Position numbers and translations under genes: made by a program. A stretch of DNA of 64,000 nucleotides from assembly GCF_014839805.1 (NCBI RefSeq), contig NC_051119.1:1304743-1368742 (forward strand), in the 5' to 3' direction. Position 1 is the stretch's first letter, and each line of letters begins with the position of its first letter. Positions 11,811 through 23,136 of this stretch are shown piece after piece. The stretch comes from Manduca sexta (lineage: Eukaryota > Arthropoda > Insecta > Lepidoptera > Sphingidae). The notes beneath the pieces were generated by a model that was not told where the DNA came from, did not search any database, and worked only from the letters and a program-made list of their open reading frames with translations.

Positions 11811-11990
11811 AAATAAACCTAAAAGGGAAGCCGGTAGGAATAAGATTGTATAACGCTTCGTCACTGCCGGCTTTAACAAACACACTGGACTTGCGGGTGA
11901 GCGTTTTAGGCACTCGCAACCCTTGAAAACTAAGCGACCTGACGGGAACCCACTAACAGGTTGCCAAACTCGGCTCGTCTGTCGGGTCAA
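11811..11990 (+). repeat. Repeat E, copy with 5' part
   Basis: It holds the GGAAGCCGGTAGGAAT block, then GGACTTGCGGGTGAGCG and the ACCCACTAACAGG block. A second copy follows at 12063 in the same orientation. It ends against GTCTGTCGGGTCAACTAG, which resembles the 3' end of Helitron-like H1. A 73-codon reverse open frame here is incidental. Confidence 0.75.
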
Positions 11991-12062
11991 CTAGATGCAC
12001 ATACAATTTAGACTACACTATAGGTATAATTTTTTTAACATAATTCTACGTTTGATAGTCTG

Positions 12063-12215
12063 ACAAGGGCCGGCTTAAACAAACACAGTGGACTTGCGGG
12101 TGAGCGCTTTTTAGCCACTCACAACCCTTGAAAACTAAGCGACCTGAGGGGAACCCACTAACAGATTACGAACCTCGGCTCAGGACGGTCACTGAGAGAG
12201 GATGAGACATCAACC
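12063..12215 (+). repeat. Repeat E, second tandem copy
   Basis: It has the same core as 11870-11980 (GGACTTGCGGGTGAGCG, then CTTGAAAACTAAGCGACC) and runs on through GAACCTCGGCTCAGG. It provides the empty-site sequence that confirms the MITE target duplication at 28142 and 28402. Confidence 0.75.
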
Positions 12216-13581
12216 ATTATGTTTTGAGTTAATTTCTAAACCGCTAGACAAATCATGCTGTTCCCACTTTTACACACGATAATAAAACTCAGTATTTAAA
12301 GACATAATCATAAACATTGATTTACGTTCAATCAGTGAACCAATCAATTTGTGAAATGAAAAGCAATTAATGTGGAGTCATCTTCTCATTGGGTAAGATG
12401 GGACGCAAGACGAATTACACACCATTTTCATTTCGTGATTGTGACGAACTGTGTTCAATTATTATTGACAATTTTATTTGTTGTTGCGTAGATTTTATAT
12501 TGCAGAAATCTTATAAATAAATATTTTACTCGCAAGTTTGATTACAGTAGTTAAGATTTTGGTGGGGAACAATTTATGTTTAATTTTTACACAATTTGCC
12601 CAGAATTTAATTTTGCCAAGAGTATTGGAGTTAGTTGGGGGACCTGTCATGAACACAAAGCTAATTTACTTCTACAGCACCCATTAAAAAGTGTGTGGTG
12701 ATAAATTCATGCATCATTATCAATAGATGCTGTTAATATTATTTCATAGATGAAAAACATGAATCTTAAAAAAAATCAAATTCAAATAACCTTAAAATAA
12801 GATACACCATAAACAGTATAAATTGATACAAAAAGTTTTTACTAAACACAAACTACAAATAAACTATAAGTATTTTAGGCGGGAAATTCGCGTGGCAACA
12901 GACACTGCATCAATTTGCGCGGCGAGCGCGGCGTATTTACAGTAATTTAGGCCGAAAGCACTTTGAAGTTATTTCAAGTTATTCTAATGGTATTAGTGGC
13001 TAATGTTACTGAGACTGCTTTTCCTAATCTAGTTTCTAATTTTATATTTGTTTATACTGGTTGGAAATTATTTACATTTAGCGCCAATTTCAATGATTAT
13101 TTAAAGTAAATGTTAATCCATTTAAAATATTACACGTATCTTGAAATAAAAAAGGCCATTTAATTTTATAACATTTTAGGTTAATAATTAATCGATCGAT
13201 TAACAGAAAAACAGACAAAAAAATACTTTACATAACATGTTATTAAATTAAGGCCATTTATTACGTTTACACAAAATGGAAACAATAAATATAAATAAAT
13301 GTATTAAGGAAACATAATGGTATCTTAAAAGGCATTTTTAATACATTACATAAACATTTTAACCATATTGTGTAATTTGGACATCCTTATAATAACTTTT
13401 TAATGTATGTTATGTAAAGGAAATATATGTAATCACTGGGAAATAAATATCCTCGTGTACCATGTCTTAAAACAATGTGGGGTCAACCCAAATCACGTTT
13501 AAGGATGTTTCATTTTGACATAATTTTACCACGTACTTAACATTCGAAGAAATAACGGGCAAATTGTGTTAGAAAAACTAA
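12216..13581. other. Unique AT-rich sequence
   Basis: A short GC-rich patch (about 12880-12950, CGCGGCGAGCGCGGCG) stands out. No gene is visible. Confidence 0.4.
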
Positions 13582-13806
13582 CCTCCTTATTCATAGACGT
13601 TATCTAAGGACGGAGTAAAGCTATGATAACAAGTCTATGTGTGTGCCGTTGTGATTGGCTAATATTGAGATACAACAATATTAGCCAATCACAACAACCC
13701 TATGGCTACGCACTGCGAAGGCTGCCATGCCGTCAGCACTGAGAAACAGACATGTTATCACAGCTTTACTCCGTCCTTAGATAAAAAACGTCTATGAATA
13801 AGGAGG
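13582..13806 (+). mobile_element. Palindromic MITE, 225 bp, Harbinger-like
   Basis: The ends are inverted: CCTCCTTATTCATAGACGTT at the left and its near-perfect complement at the right, with the inversion continuing through GGACGGAGTAAAGCT. An inner pair of arms (GTGATTGGCTAATATTG and its complement) forms a hairpin near 13651-13700. TAA lies on both sides, which would fit a 3-bp PIF/Harbinger duplication. A second family member is at 37479-37678. No coding capacity. Confidence 0.85.
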
Positions 13807-13811
13807 TAATA

Positions 13812-13890
13812 ATCGTTACCCGACCAGGGAATTGAACCTAGGATCTCACATTCTTGTCCGTACTGCCACGAACCAAGGAGGCAAACCAGG
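13812..13890 (-). mobile_element. SINE-A, tRNA-like head only
   Basis: The reverse complement reads GCCTCCTTGGTTCGTGGC and then a B-box-like GGTTCAATTCCCTGGTCGGG. The body is missing. It lies against the right end of the MITE at 13582-13806. Confidence 0.6.
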
Positions 13891-14084
13891 AAATGCAGAA
13901 ACCAGTTTCAGTTGCCTTGCATTTTGTAATTCCGACCAACATTTGCAATGTTGATTTTAAAGCATTCTATAAAACAAGTCATGTTTAAATTAAATCCAAG
14001 TTTAACTAACTTTTCATTACTGCTTCGCCCGTCTAAACTCCATCGCCGGTATAAAGTAGACTAAAGAACGTTCTGAAATTCTTT

Positions 14085-14395
14085 AATAATAATATCAGCT
14101 CTGTATTATATATTGTCCCACTGCTGCACGGGCCGCCTCTACTACTGATAGGGATTAGCCCTTAGACCACCACGCTGGTCTAATGCGGGTTGGTAGAGTT
14201 CACACACTCTCAAAATTCCTATAGAGAACTTATCAGGTATGCGGTTTTCTTCTGTTTTGTGTTCTTCGATTTTGTCCTTCACCCTTAAAGCAAGCGATAA
14301 TTCACAAAGAATACACACATAACTTTAAAAAAGTCAGAGGTCTGTGCCCTTGGGCTTTGAACGTGCGGACATTGTTGACAGTCCTTTGTTCTACA
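14085..14395 (-). mobile_element. SINE-B
   Basis: A reverse-strand copy with tail AATAATAATATCAGC, CCACCACGCTGGTCTAATGC and the B-box region GGGCTTTGAACGTGCGGAC. There is a short insertion near 14255. Confidence 0.75.
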
Positions 14396-15411
14396 AATAA
14401 AAGTATTATTAAGCCTGATACAATATTTCGCAAATAGATGTGTACTTGTCTGTTGTCTTTATATCCTAAGTTATACGTTGTTAATTGTAGACAAAATGAA
14501 CATTTTATCTATAAAGTTTTACGAAATCAATTTTTTTTTTACTCTTTATTTAATGTACAAGCTTAGACAGAGGCTTTTAATCTACATTATGCCAGCCTCA
14601 TTGTATCCTAAAACTAATTTAAACAGAAAAGGAAATATTTTATATCCTTTTTAGCTAAAAAAAAAAATGTAGATTTTAATAGCATCTTCACTGTGAGGTA
14701 TTGCCAAAATGGCTTGGACGAAAACATTAACATATGAACAAATATAAACTTAGAAAAATTACTATTTTCAACGAGGCTATAGACGCCATTTTATTTATTA
14801 CTTTGTTTACTATGTAGTGGAAAAGTCTATAAATTATATTAGGAATGCGCCGCCAGTGTTCAAGCATACCGTCTATTTGAAAGTATCATGGTAAATATCG
14901 ATAGACGTGAGAAAGAGTCGGACATTCCTAGACAACCTGCTGTCATTGGATTACTCAAATAATTCGCTTTAGGGTTCCGCAAGGCGAAAATATTGCTAAT
15001 AAAAACCATAGACAAATCTTTGTGGGCGGCGTTTGAAAATGTTTTTTTTAAATGCGATATTACTGAGATCTTTCTCTTTTAGTAGACGTTATCAGCTATC
15101 TTTAGGTTGATAGTGAAAATGGGCCAATTAGAATACACTTTGATATGCTTACTGATGTTATTTTTATTGGTTGACTCTCGGAATTCAGATAATTTATTCA
15201 TTTAGGTAATACTTGCGTCTGTGCGTTATCTCTAGGGATAAAGACGTGAGCAGTAAATCTACCACTAAGTCATGCTCGCGGGTCTTCCCACATCATTCCT
15301 TTGCCGGTGTAGGTATTATTCTGTGATAAAAACCTATGTGTTAATCCAAGACAATTTATCCCCATATATCCAAATTCAGACAGTTTTTCCGCTTCATTCT
15401 AACCCCTGAAC
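14396..15411. other. Unique AT-rich sequence
   Basis: I see no gene or confident repeat here. Confidence 0.4.
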
Positions 15412-15660
15412 ATGTTTGCTGGTTGTAGAATATATTTTATTTCCGCCCGGATAGCGACCACCGTACACAAAATGTTAAAACCCATAGTGGCCCACGTAAG
15501 TGTGTCGCGTTTCGGGATCAGCCTGTGTATATCCGGTTTCAACAGGCATAATTGTGTCGACTGCCGAGAGGTCTCTCATCAGTCGACATTCTATTGGACC
15601 GCACTCCACTTACCATCAGGTTCAGTGGAGTCACTTTCTCGGAGCCGTATTAAAAAAAAA
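15412..15660 (+). mobile_element. Repeat C, reference forward copy
   Basis: It runs from GATAGCGACCACCGTACAC through GGGATCAGCCTGTGTATATC and ATAATTGTGTCGACTGCC to ACTTACCATCAGGTTCAGTG and an A-rich tail. The ACCATCAGG-type end resembles lepidopteran LINE tails. An 89-codon open frame over it is spurious. Confidence 0.75.
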
Positions 15661-16021
15661 TTCAAAACTTTAATTCAATAATATCTCCTACGGAACCACT
15701 CCCATTATTTATTGTTCACGCCCACCTGCCGCGCTTATTGTTTTTGTTCTCATTAAACAACTTTCGCCGAAACCAGTTGACTTTCCTCTCTCCGTTACAG
15801 TTGTTACGCGTATCACATTATTGTAATTACAAGCTGTTATTACGTGTAATCGCATGTCACGCCTTCTGAGTATGGTTATACAACATAATTTAAAATAATT
15901 AAATACCCTTTTATACGTAGAAATTGGTCCGATCTACACATGAGCTCACAGTGCGTAGAGCACCAGCATCTTTTTTTTTTTCATTTTGTGTAATTGTAAA
16001 ATCCAGGTATATATTTTAACG

Positions 16022-16135
16022 TTTACTTTTCGAACGACTTACGTCTCAACCCGCCCGTGACCATGAAGGTTGAAAAGTCTTCAAAATGCCCGAAGAATAT
16101 TATAATATAAAAATATAAAAACCGCGACAAAATCC
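16022..16135 (-). repeat. Repeat F, reverse
   Basis: CGTGACCATGAAGGTTGAAA, AGTCTTCAAAATGCCCGAAG and AAACCGCGACAAAATCC are the reverse-strand form of repeat F. Confidence 0.55.
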
Positions 16136-16387
16136 GAAATACCGTTTATTTCTATGTTTTAAAGTTATGAAATTTGGTGCAAGTGGTAGTTACCAAATAA
16201 TAATTGTAGCAATCTGTGACGTCACCAACCGCCACCAGTCTTAACGCTGCGTGTGTAAGAAAGAGATAGCGCGATAAACCCACCACGCGCCCACTTTTGC
16301 TTACAACATTTCGAGTATAAATAACTCCTCTATTTTCTAACCATTTTTTATGATTTGACAGAAAAGTTTCTTTTTCGTGCCATTTTA

Positions 16388-16639
16388 TCTATATATATAT
16401 ATATAAAAATGAATCCCTATTTCCTTTGGTCATCGCATCACGCGTGAACGGATGGACCGATTTCACTATTTTTCTTTTTGTTGTGTTTGTTTTTGTCAGG
16501 AGAAGGATCTTATGAAAGAAAAAATTAAGGAAGTTGAGCGGAACGTTAGAAAATTTAAATTAAGTTAATTTCAGCGATTGACAGAATGCGTGCTGCCAAT
16601 TCATAGTTAAAACGGGACAACGTCTGTCGGGTCAACTAG
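16388..16639 (+). mobile_element. Helitron-like H1
   Basis: A near-complete forward copy starting TCTATATATA and ending GTCTGTCGGGTCAACTAG followed by T. TC start, CTAG end, 3' hairpin and A/T target context fit Helitrons. Confidence 0.85.
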
Positions 16640-16664
16640 TTTACGTATAAAATAATGTACATCA

Positions 16665-16780
16665 AACGTAGAAAGTTACCCTATTGTCGACTGTCGAAGG
16701 ATAACCATCTCTTGTCAATCAATATTCTACTTAGACCCACTTATCATCAGGTTCATTAGGGTCACTTTGCCATGTCCTTA
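16665..16780 (+). mobile_element. Repeat C, 3' fragment
   Basis: TTGTCGACTGTCGAAGGATA and CACTTATCATCAGGTTCATT match the 3' half of repeat C. It follows the H1 copy at 16388. Confidence 0.6.
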
Positions 16781-16787
16781 AAAGTAG

Positions 16788-16860
16788 ATAGAGATGCGAC
16801 TATGCACCCAGTTTTCGCATTACGTATTTCGCCGCATGGGTCATAGAGAGCGAGCCTGTA
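16788..16860 (-). mobile_element. SINE-A, 3' body fragment
   Basis: CACCCAGTTTTCGCATTACG and GCGAGCCTGTA align to the SINE-A 3' body at 8205-8275. The tRNA-like head is absent. Confidence 0.45.
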
Positions 16861-17309
16861 TGTGTATACTAGTAATATAGCGAAAAATCGATCCATGAAA
16901 CTACAATGTTTTTGTGGGGCTGAAGTTATGCCTTCGAAACACATTACAAAAGCAAGGAAATCTAAAAAATACGCCCATTTCCGATACAAAATTAAAAGAA
17001 ATAATCCGCTAATGATATCCGATGTCGGTAGTCTGAGACGTGTGAACGGACCTCGTAGGGAAGTGCCTTCCATTTTATCAAAATAGCGTAGAAAGAATTA
17101 TCAAAATCATAATTTTTAATAATTATGATTATATTTTCATTAGTTTTTTAATATTTATCTGTTATGATCAAATAATGTCTCTATTGGTAGGTATATGGCG
17201 ACGATTTTCGAAGCGCATAAACTGATAAAAAAAACTTTTTTTTTATAAATGTGTTTTTCTACTCTGTATCAGTCTGAGGTGTGGTATTGTGTGCTGTAAA
17301 TGGTAAAAG

Positions 17310-17478
17310 AATTTTACGTTTATTTGAACGCGCTAATTTCTGGAAATACTAATCCAATTTTGATTTTGTTTCACTAAGAGGAAGCTTCATTACTCTTGAA
17401 TGCTATGAGCGACTTTTTATACCAAAAAAATATTTATCCCGAAAATACTTTCTCACGCGGCCGAAACCACAGGCAAAA
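17310..17478 (+). mobile_element. Helitron-like H5, 3' part
   Basis: It shares TTTGAACGCGCTAATTTC with 7957-8130. It ends in a decayed GC-rich motif (CACGCGGCCGAAACCACAGG) followed by CAAAAG, like other H-type ends, but the final CTAG is mutated. Confidence 0.5.
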
Positions 17479-18192
17479 GTACTTGTAAAATGTAACTAAC
17501 GTAATCTGCCCCTGAAATGGTAAAAGGCATGAAACAACATTTTTTATGTCCAATTAATACGACATGATAGGAAACCACCCTGTTACCGCTATTCCGCTGG
17601 ATGTTGCTGTGAACCACGTCGATCGATGTCTTCCGGTGAAGCAAGCGTTGGTCTGTAACGGTTACTAGACGGTCTAATTGGATAGCGTTCATACCTCACA
17701 TAATCGGCTAGTATTATCATCGATTGAACTCCCTTCTTCTCCATTTCAAGTTTTTATTAAAGGCACCAAATAGACCACCTCGAAAACCTGGACGATTGTT
17801 TCATGTTCGGTTCAATAGAACTAATAAAGGGAAGCAAGCTCCTGTTCCTCGCCTGTCTAGTCTGTACAACCAAACAGTTGGTTTCCATAATGATGTCGAC
17901 ATTTTTGGTGATAAATTATTACAATTTAGACGTAAATTATTGAGTTATGCTGAATGTTAACTATTTATGTTTTGTTTTTTCTCTTTTGTTATAAATAGTA
18001 TATAAGATTTGACGTAATTTCGTTGCTGTTGTACTAAACATAATTAGAATAATAATTAATGTTTTATGTTGAAAATATATATTGTGGCTCATGCTGTGAC
18101 TGTTTGTAACTAGAGTTACAATTACATAAGAGACTGTTACTATATACATGCGTGGATTTAAATTGAATTGTAAACTCCGTCAGCAGTCTGAT
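17479..18192. other. Unassigned, possible LINE remnant
   Basis: A forward open frame at 17724-17960 ends in a Leu/Arg-rich stretch (L-S-S-L-Y-N then D-V-D-I-F-G-D-K-L) that might be the end of a LINE reverse transcriptase. The match is from memory and weak. Confidence 0.2.
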
Positions 18193-19039
18193 AATCTATA
18201 CTTATAATAAATCTGTAGAGAGGTCAATTCTGTACATGAAATATATTTCCAAAATAACTATCAGGGGGTGATTAGGGATCGATACTGATGCCAAAAATGC
18301 AATTAGTAAAATTTTTGTCTGTCTGTCTGTCTTTCTGTCTGTCTGTCTGTCCGTCTGTCTGTATAACCGTTATAGAAACAAAAACTACTCGACGGATTTT
18401 AACGAAACTTGGTACAATTATTTGTCATACTCCTGTGCTGGTTATAGTATACTTTTCATCACGCTACAATTAATAGGAGCAGAGCAATGAAGGGAAATGT
18501 TGGGAAAACGGGAGAAGTTACTCCATTTTTAAGCTTCCGTCGCGTGTGCAACCTTAATGGTTAAAGCTACGCAGAAATCATGTATGACGGAAATGTTCTT
18601 AAAATTATGTAAAAAATATCCCACGACAGCATATGTCTATCTTTTATGGTTGACTCACAATAACACATGTAACTCCCGATAGCTTAGCAGTTCGAAGCTT
18701 TCTCATTATATTTGACTACTCTTACGTTTATAATACTCTCAGTCATCCCTAATTAAAAAAGTTAACATTATTAAATATTCCATAAAAAAGAATCATAGAA
18801 ATCGGTATAGAAACACCAAAGTTATACATGAAATACGCTAATAATAAGCCATCACGCGTGAATACTGAATCATGCTATAAGCTTCCTTCGATTTCACCAG
18901 GATCCCATCATCAGACCCTGACAGGACAATCGGACCACCTGCATACCACCATACTTAAAAAAACATCCCGACAAATTGAGCACCTCCTCCATTTTTGAAG
19001 TCCGAAATACACGCGGGCGAAGCTGCGAGCGGAAGCTAG
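18193..19039 (+). mobile_element. Helitron-like H3, about 850 bp
   Basis: It starts TCTATACTTATAATAAATC and ends with ACGCGGGCGAAGCTGCGAG then CGGAAGCTAG, a hairpin-plus-CTAG terminus. A (TCTG)n tract lies at 18316-18363, followed by a block ending AACGAAACTTGGTACAA, common in lepidopteran repeats. A 61-codon open frame through the TCTG tract is spurious. No Rep/helicase coding sequence, so it is non-autonomous. Confidence 0.7.
18316..18363 (+). repeat. (TCTG)n microsatellite
   Basis: A tetranucleotide tract with two single-base interruptions, inside H3. Confidence 0.9.
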
Positions 19040-19040
19040 T

Positions 19041-19150
19041 AATAAATAAATAAATAAATTTCAGCCGGGAATAATCCACTGCTGGACATAGACCTCCCCC
19101 ATTGAGCGCCACAGGGACCGGCTCTGGGCCGCCCTCATTCATCCTCACCC
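19041..19150 (-). mobile_element. RTE-type LINE 3' end with (ATTT)n tail
   Basis: On the reverse strand the sequence runs from GGATGAATGAGGGCGGCCC through GGGGGAGGTCTATGTCCAGC to an (ATTT)n tail that abuts the CTAG end of H3. The reverse-frame residues A-L-N-G-G-G-L-C-P-A-V-D are a frame-shifted reading of the usual LINE end. Only the last about 90 bp remain. Confidence 0.7.
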
Positions 19151-19231
19151 TTCTTACTAGCAGCTAAAATTCAAACCATAGGAGATGCTACAACACAAAA
19201 CGTCGCCTAAAGTAAAAGCCATAATAATTGC

Positions 19232-19441
19232 CAGAAGTGTCAAAGTTTCGACAATAGCATCAGTAACTTTGATTGTTATTGTAATTGAAGAGATTAGTAG
19301 TAATTCTTGCTTACATTATTGCGAAAAAGCATGAACGCCGGTAAATTCAAATCCAAAGTGTTCAGAAGTGTCATAATTTGGACAATAGCAACAGTCACAC
19401 CGACAGTTATTATCATTAAAAAGATTGGTCGTAATTCTTAT
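19232..19441 (+). repeat. Diverged tandem pair, 131-bp period
   Basis: CAGAAGTGTC at 19232 recurs at 19363, with GACAATAGCA, TTATT and TCGTAATTCTT-like blocks in the same order. The two units of about 80 bp differ at many positions, so the duplication is old. Confidence 0.6.
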
Positions 19442-20335
19442 AATATTATAAATGTATCAAGTTTGTTAGAAGTATTATAATCCTTTCGTATTTCGATGAA
19501 ATTTGGTAAACAGATTGACCATATCCTAAATTAACATATTGGTTACTTTATGCCGGAAAAATATAGTAAGATTGGCGCAGGTCATTACGTGGAGTGATTG
19601 ATTCATTTCTGCAATCGACCCAAACATTTCGAACTGGATCAAATATGTTTCCTTATATTTTCAAACAGGCTGTCAGAATTGAAACAATTGCTCAAATTGT
19701 AGCAACAACATATTATAGAGAGCGGCGCTTGGCAATCTCAAATATTATATTCTTACAGATACTGGAGATTGTGTAAATAAATTAATTGCACAAAAAGATG
19801 CTATTTCTAAAAGTATTTCATGATCTAGTACACCTTTTTGTAATTGCAAATTCTTTATTAATTGAATTCAGTGAACAAATTTCAAATATAAAAGAAATAT
19901 TTGCAATACACTAATAATAAAATAAATTAATAAAAACATGTGAAATAGTGAAGAAATTAACGTAAATATTTATTCAACAATAACGCCACTACGAAAGCTA
20001 AAGCAATCGATATTATAATCGATAACGATTAATCCAATCGATTACGGTAAATCAATTGCACTTTCCCGCGTCGGAGTCGTTACGTTGTCTATGAACATGT
20101 CGATTACAGCAAATATTTTCTGAACTTTATAGCTTCCCGTTAGTTTCTTCAAATAATATTGCATGGAGGAAGACAGTTATTTCGATGTTTGGCGGTTTTT
20201 TTATCCTCCCAAACACTCCTGAATATACTCGACATTATGGGAAGTAGGGAATTGTATTCTAATGCCAAGTAGGCAAATAAACTTTGTTTTAAATATATAT
20301 AACTAATAATTATAAAGGAAACATTAGTGCATCAA

Positions 20336-20524
20336 TACGGCAAAGTAACTCCACTACATTTGGCGGTAAGTACAATGGAATCTCAAAGATTATCGTCACT
20401 TATTATGCTGGCCTTTTTGAAACCGAATAAACACAGGCTACTCTCAGAAACACTTACCTGGGCCATAATAGCGCACTTTACTTCTTATAATAGTGATCGC
20501 TATCCAGGGGTATACGTATTTTAT
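20336..20524 (-). mobile_element. Repeat C, degenerate, reverse
   Basis: CGGCAAAGTAACTCCACTAC and ATAATAGTGATCGCTATCC mark the two ends of a reverse-strand copy. A second reverse copy follows directly at 20530. Confidence 0.6.
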
Positions 20525-20529
20525 TTCCG

Positions 20530-20850
20530 ACACGGCATAGTGACCCCACTGAATCTGATGGTAAGTGGAATGGGGTCCAAAAGAATGTCGACTCATCTCA
20601 TCAGCCTACAACTGTCCACTGCTGAGCTGGTGGGTTTCGTGCAGTGTAATATCTCGTACGATCGCCAGTGGATGCTGTATGAGGAGAGCGGAGGACCGAG
20701 CAACGTGGCGCACTCTAGGGGAGGCCTATGTTCAGAATGTCGACTGACGAGGGATGATTACCCCTCGACCATTGACACAATTATGCCGGCCTATTGGAAG
20801 CGGATATACACATTCTGATCCCGGAACGCGACACACGTGTTCCACACTAT
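20530..20850 (-). mobile_element. Repeat C, reverse, interrupted by an RTE-derived insertion
   Basis: The copy runs from CATAGTGACCCCACTGAATC to CTGATCCCGGAACGCGACAC and is split by 20594-20733, which is flanked by a 12-bp duplication. Confidence 0.75.
20594..20733 (-). mobile_element. RTE-type LINE insertion with 5' inversion (twin priming)
   Basis: The 140-bp insert lies between copies of AGAATGTCGACT (20582-20593 and 20734-20745). Its left part is, on the reverse strand, the LINE tail CAGCAGTGGACAGTTGTAGG. Its right part is in the opposite orientation and encodes, forward, E-D-R-A-T-W-R-T-L-G-E-A-Y-V-Q, like the C-terminus of lepidopteran RTE ORFs. The two pieces would be adjacent in an intact element, so the arrangement fits target-primed insertion with twin priming. 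Family assignment is from memory. Confidence 0.75.
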
Positions 20851-21330
20851 ACATCTTAATATGAGGCGTAGACAAGCGTGAAACATTTTCAAAACCTCTA
20901 CATTCTGTTTACCTCTCATGTGCGCGAGCGTGAAGGTTGGCTATTGTTAGATAGTGATTGTATTTGGGAACAATCACTGATATTTTTTATTGTTATTCTG
21001 ATTATAATTGTTACGACATCGCACACGCGTTTTGTAATCTTGCGCTGTTGTACAAGCGTAGGGCGTAGGCAGGGAGGCAACTTGTGTCTACTATACATAT
21101 ACCTATTGTGTACGGAATGACGATCTAATTATTCCATACAATATTCAAGGAACAATAATGTACAAACATCGGCCTCATACAAATTTAATATACATGAAAT
21201 GTTTTAATAATAAAGAAGCTATTTTTATTATATATTGCATCTGTCATAATTATTCCCATAACGATGAAAAATAACAAGAACAAAGAAAATGGTGTTGCTG
21301 TTATACATTCGATGTAGTGTAATATAATGA

Positions 21331-21665
21331 ATGCCTCGGTGGCTTAGTTGTAATTGTATAGGGAACAAGTACATAACCGCGCTGAGGTACTGGGTTCGAA
21401 TCCCGGGTCGGGCTAAAATAATTGTGACTGAGTTTTTCCACCTTAAAAGTTATCTCAGTCGCAACTCGGAGTCAGGAAGTTGGCGGTGTGATTACCGTGG
21501 TGATGTGGTGTGATTGAAAGCACGTAAAGCCGGTCATGTTGGATTGCCGTCTCATAGCATGAGACTGAACAGAGAGATGCTTGTGTATTGCACACACTTG
21601 TGCACTATAATATCTCCTGCGTGGCTGATCTCCGTTGAGATTGACCGCCGTCGCCAAATTCGGCT
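21331..21665 (+). mobile_element. SINE-A-type head with a different body
   Basis: GCCTCGGTGGCTTAGTTGTA and the B box GGTTCGAATCCCGGGTCGGG match SINE-A. The body after about 21440 differs from the other copies, with GTTGGATTGCCGTCTCATAG and CTCCGTTGAGATTGACCGCC. It may be a separate SINE sharing the tRNA-like head. The 60-61 codon open frames here are spurious. Confidence 0.7.
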
Positions 21666-21699
21666 AGGAGGGATTCATTCAGTGTAATATCTGTTAATA

Positions 21700-21901
21700 A
21701 TAATAATAATAATATCAGCCCTGTATTATATACTGTCCCACTGCTGAGCACGGGCCTCCTCTACTACAGAGAGGGATTAGACCTCAGTCCACCACGCTGG
21801 CCTAGTGCGGATTGGTAGACTTCACACACCCTCGAACTATCACCTTCCTATAGAGAACTTCTCAGATGTGCAGGTTTTCTCACGATGTTTTCCTTCACCG
21901 T
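21700..21901 (-). mobile_element. SINE-B, 5'-truncated, with 12-bp target duplication
   Basis: The copy is flanked by TATCTGTTAATA at 21688-21699 and 21902-21913. It stops at the ACGGTGAAGGAAAAC block, so the tRNA-like head was never inserted. Tail is (TAA)n. Truncation at the duplication shows incomplete target-primed reverse transcription. Confidence 0.9.
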
Positions 21902-23054
21902 TATCTGTTAATAGTAAATAAATATTTCCAATGATATAATAAGCATTCTGTGTACTCCAGTAATCAATACTAAAGGCATAATTTACTCTACTACATACGT
22001 TATTTCTAACAGAAACCTGTTTTAATTGGGAATTGAAATTATAGGCGAAGATTTATTTGTGCCGGAAGTTGATTATCTTGTTACGTTTATTACCGCCTAC
22101 ATCATAATTAGCATCGTTATGCCATATTTGGTTTCCAAGTGATTACTTACAATTAAATAGGAAATCGGGCCTTATATTGTACTTGTTATTGATCAAAATC
22201 TTTTAACAATGATTTATTACTCACGCGTGTTTTTTGGCTGACAGTTTGTTCGCAATAATGTACGAAGCTGCAGCGATTTCGACAAAACAATAATTAACAG
22301 AATGGAGACTTTTCCAAGACTATTCTACGATATCCATTGCGAATGCAATGTGTTTAAGAGCGTTTACGCATCCGCGCGCCGTATGTCTCAAAAACAGCAC
22401 TTTTCGAAGGAGATAATATCCATCAAAACATTATTTTAAAAACATATGAATTAGTAATTACTATAGAAAATTTTGTTGTCTAAAAAGTTAGTAGAGAAAA
22501 TTTTTAGATTTATTGAGTATTTGTAAATTGTTTAATGATTACTGAACAGAGGTTTTCAAATTTGCGCTTCGAACGTCTATTTCGAAGCTCAAAATATCTT
22601 AAACCACTAAGGAACATAACAATATGTTATTTTTATCTAACTAAAAAGATCCTGAAGAAAAATGTTAGTAGAGAAATATTATCTTTTTATGTTTAATTCT
22701 TGAGAAATAAAAATTCAAAGAATTCGAAAATTTCAGAAATGTTGGTCATTTAAATGATTTTTTATCACTATATCTTACTTAATTGAATATAATATTGGAT
22801 TACTATAATAGAAGAACATCTCCTTAAAAACATACAATTTAAAAATTCAACAAAATTCGTTCTGTTATTTTTCTATAAATATTTTAAATACCACTATAAA
22901 ACGCAACGCGCAAATCGTTTCAAATTAGTCCGCCTTGAGGCTTTCTAGAGAGAGGACGTATCGCTCGTCGCTCCGGCCAGACTCCAGTTGGCCTTTGCTG
23001 TGCGTAGAAAAAATAGTCACGTGTATACAGTGATTGCCACATCTTAGTACTTTA

Positions 23055-23136
23055 GTAAGTAAAATATTTTTTTCTTTAATGAGTGACAATAATTTTAGTA
23101 GTTACTATAAATTATTATTATATTATTATGTTTCAG
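23055..23136 (+). other. Putative intron in the transposon's 5' leader
   Basis: A consensus donor GTAAGT at 23055-23060 and an acceptor TTTCAG ending at 23136 bound 82 AT-rich bases, just before an ATG at 23142. This suggests the ancestral transposase gene had a spliced leader. The following frame breaks after 16 codons. Confidence 0.4.

Noticed and set aside
17724..17960. Confident LINE reverse transcriptase C-terminus
   Set aside because: Only a weak remembered similarity, with no upstream catalytic motifs; kept only as a low-confidence note.
18288..18473. Open frame rich in Ser, Val and Cys
   Set aside because: It is produced by the (TCTG)n tract in H3.
21331..21420. tRNA gene
   Set aside because: The B box is good, but there is no complete cloverleaf or acceptor stem, and the sequence continues into a SINE body.
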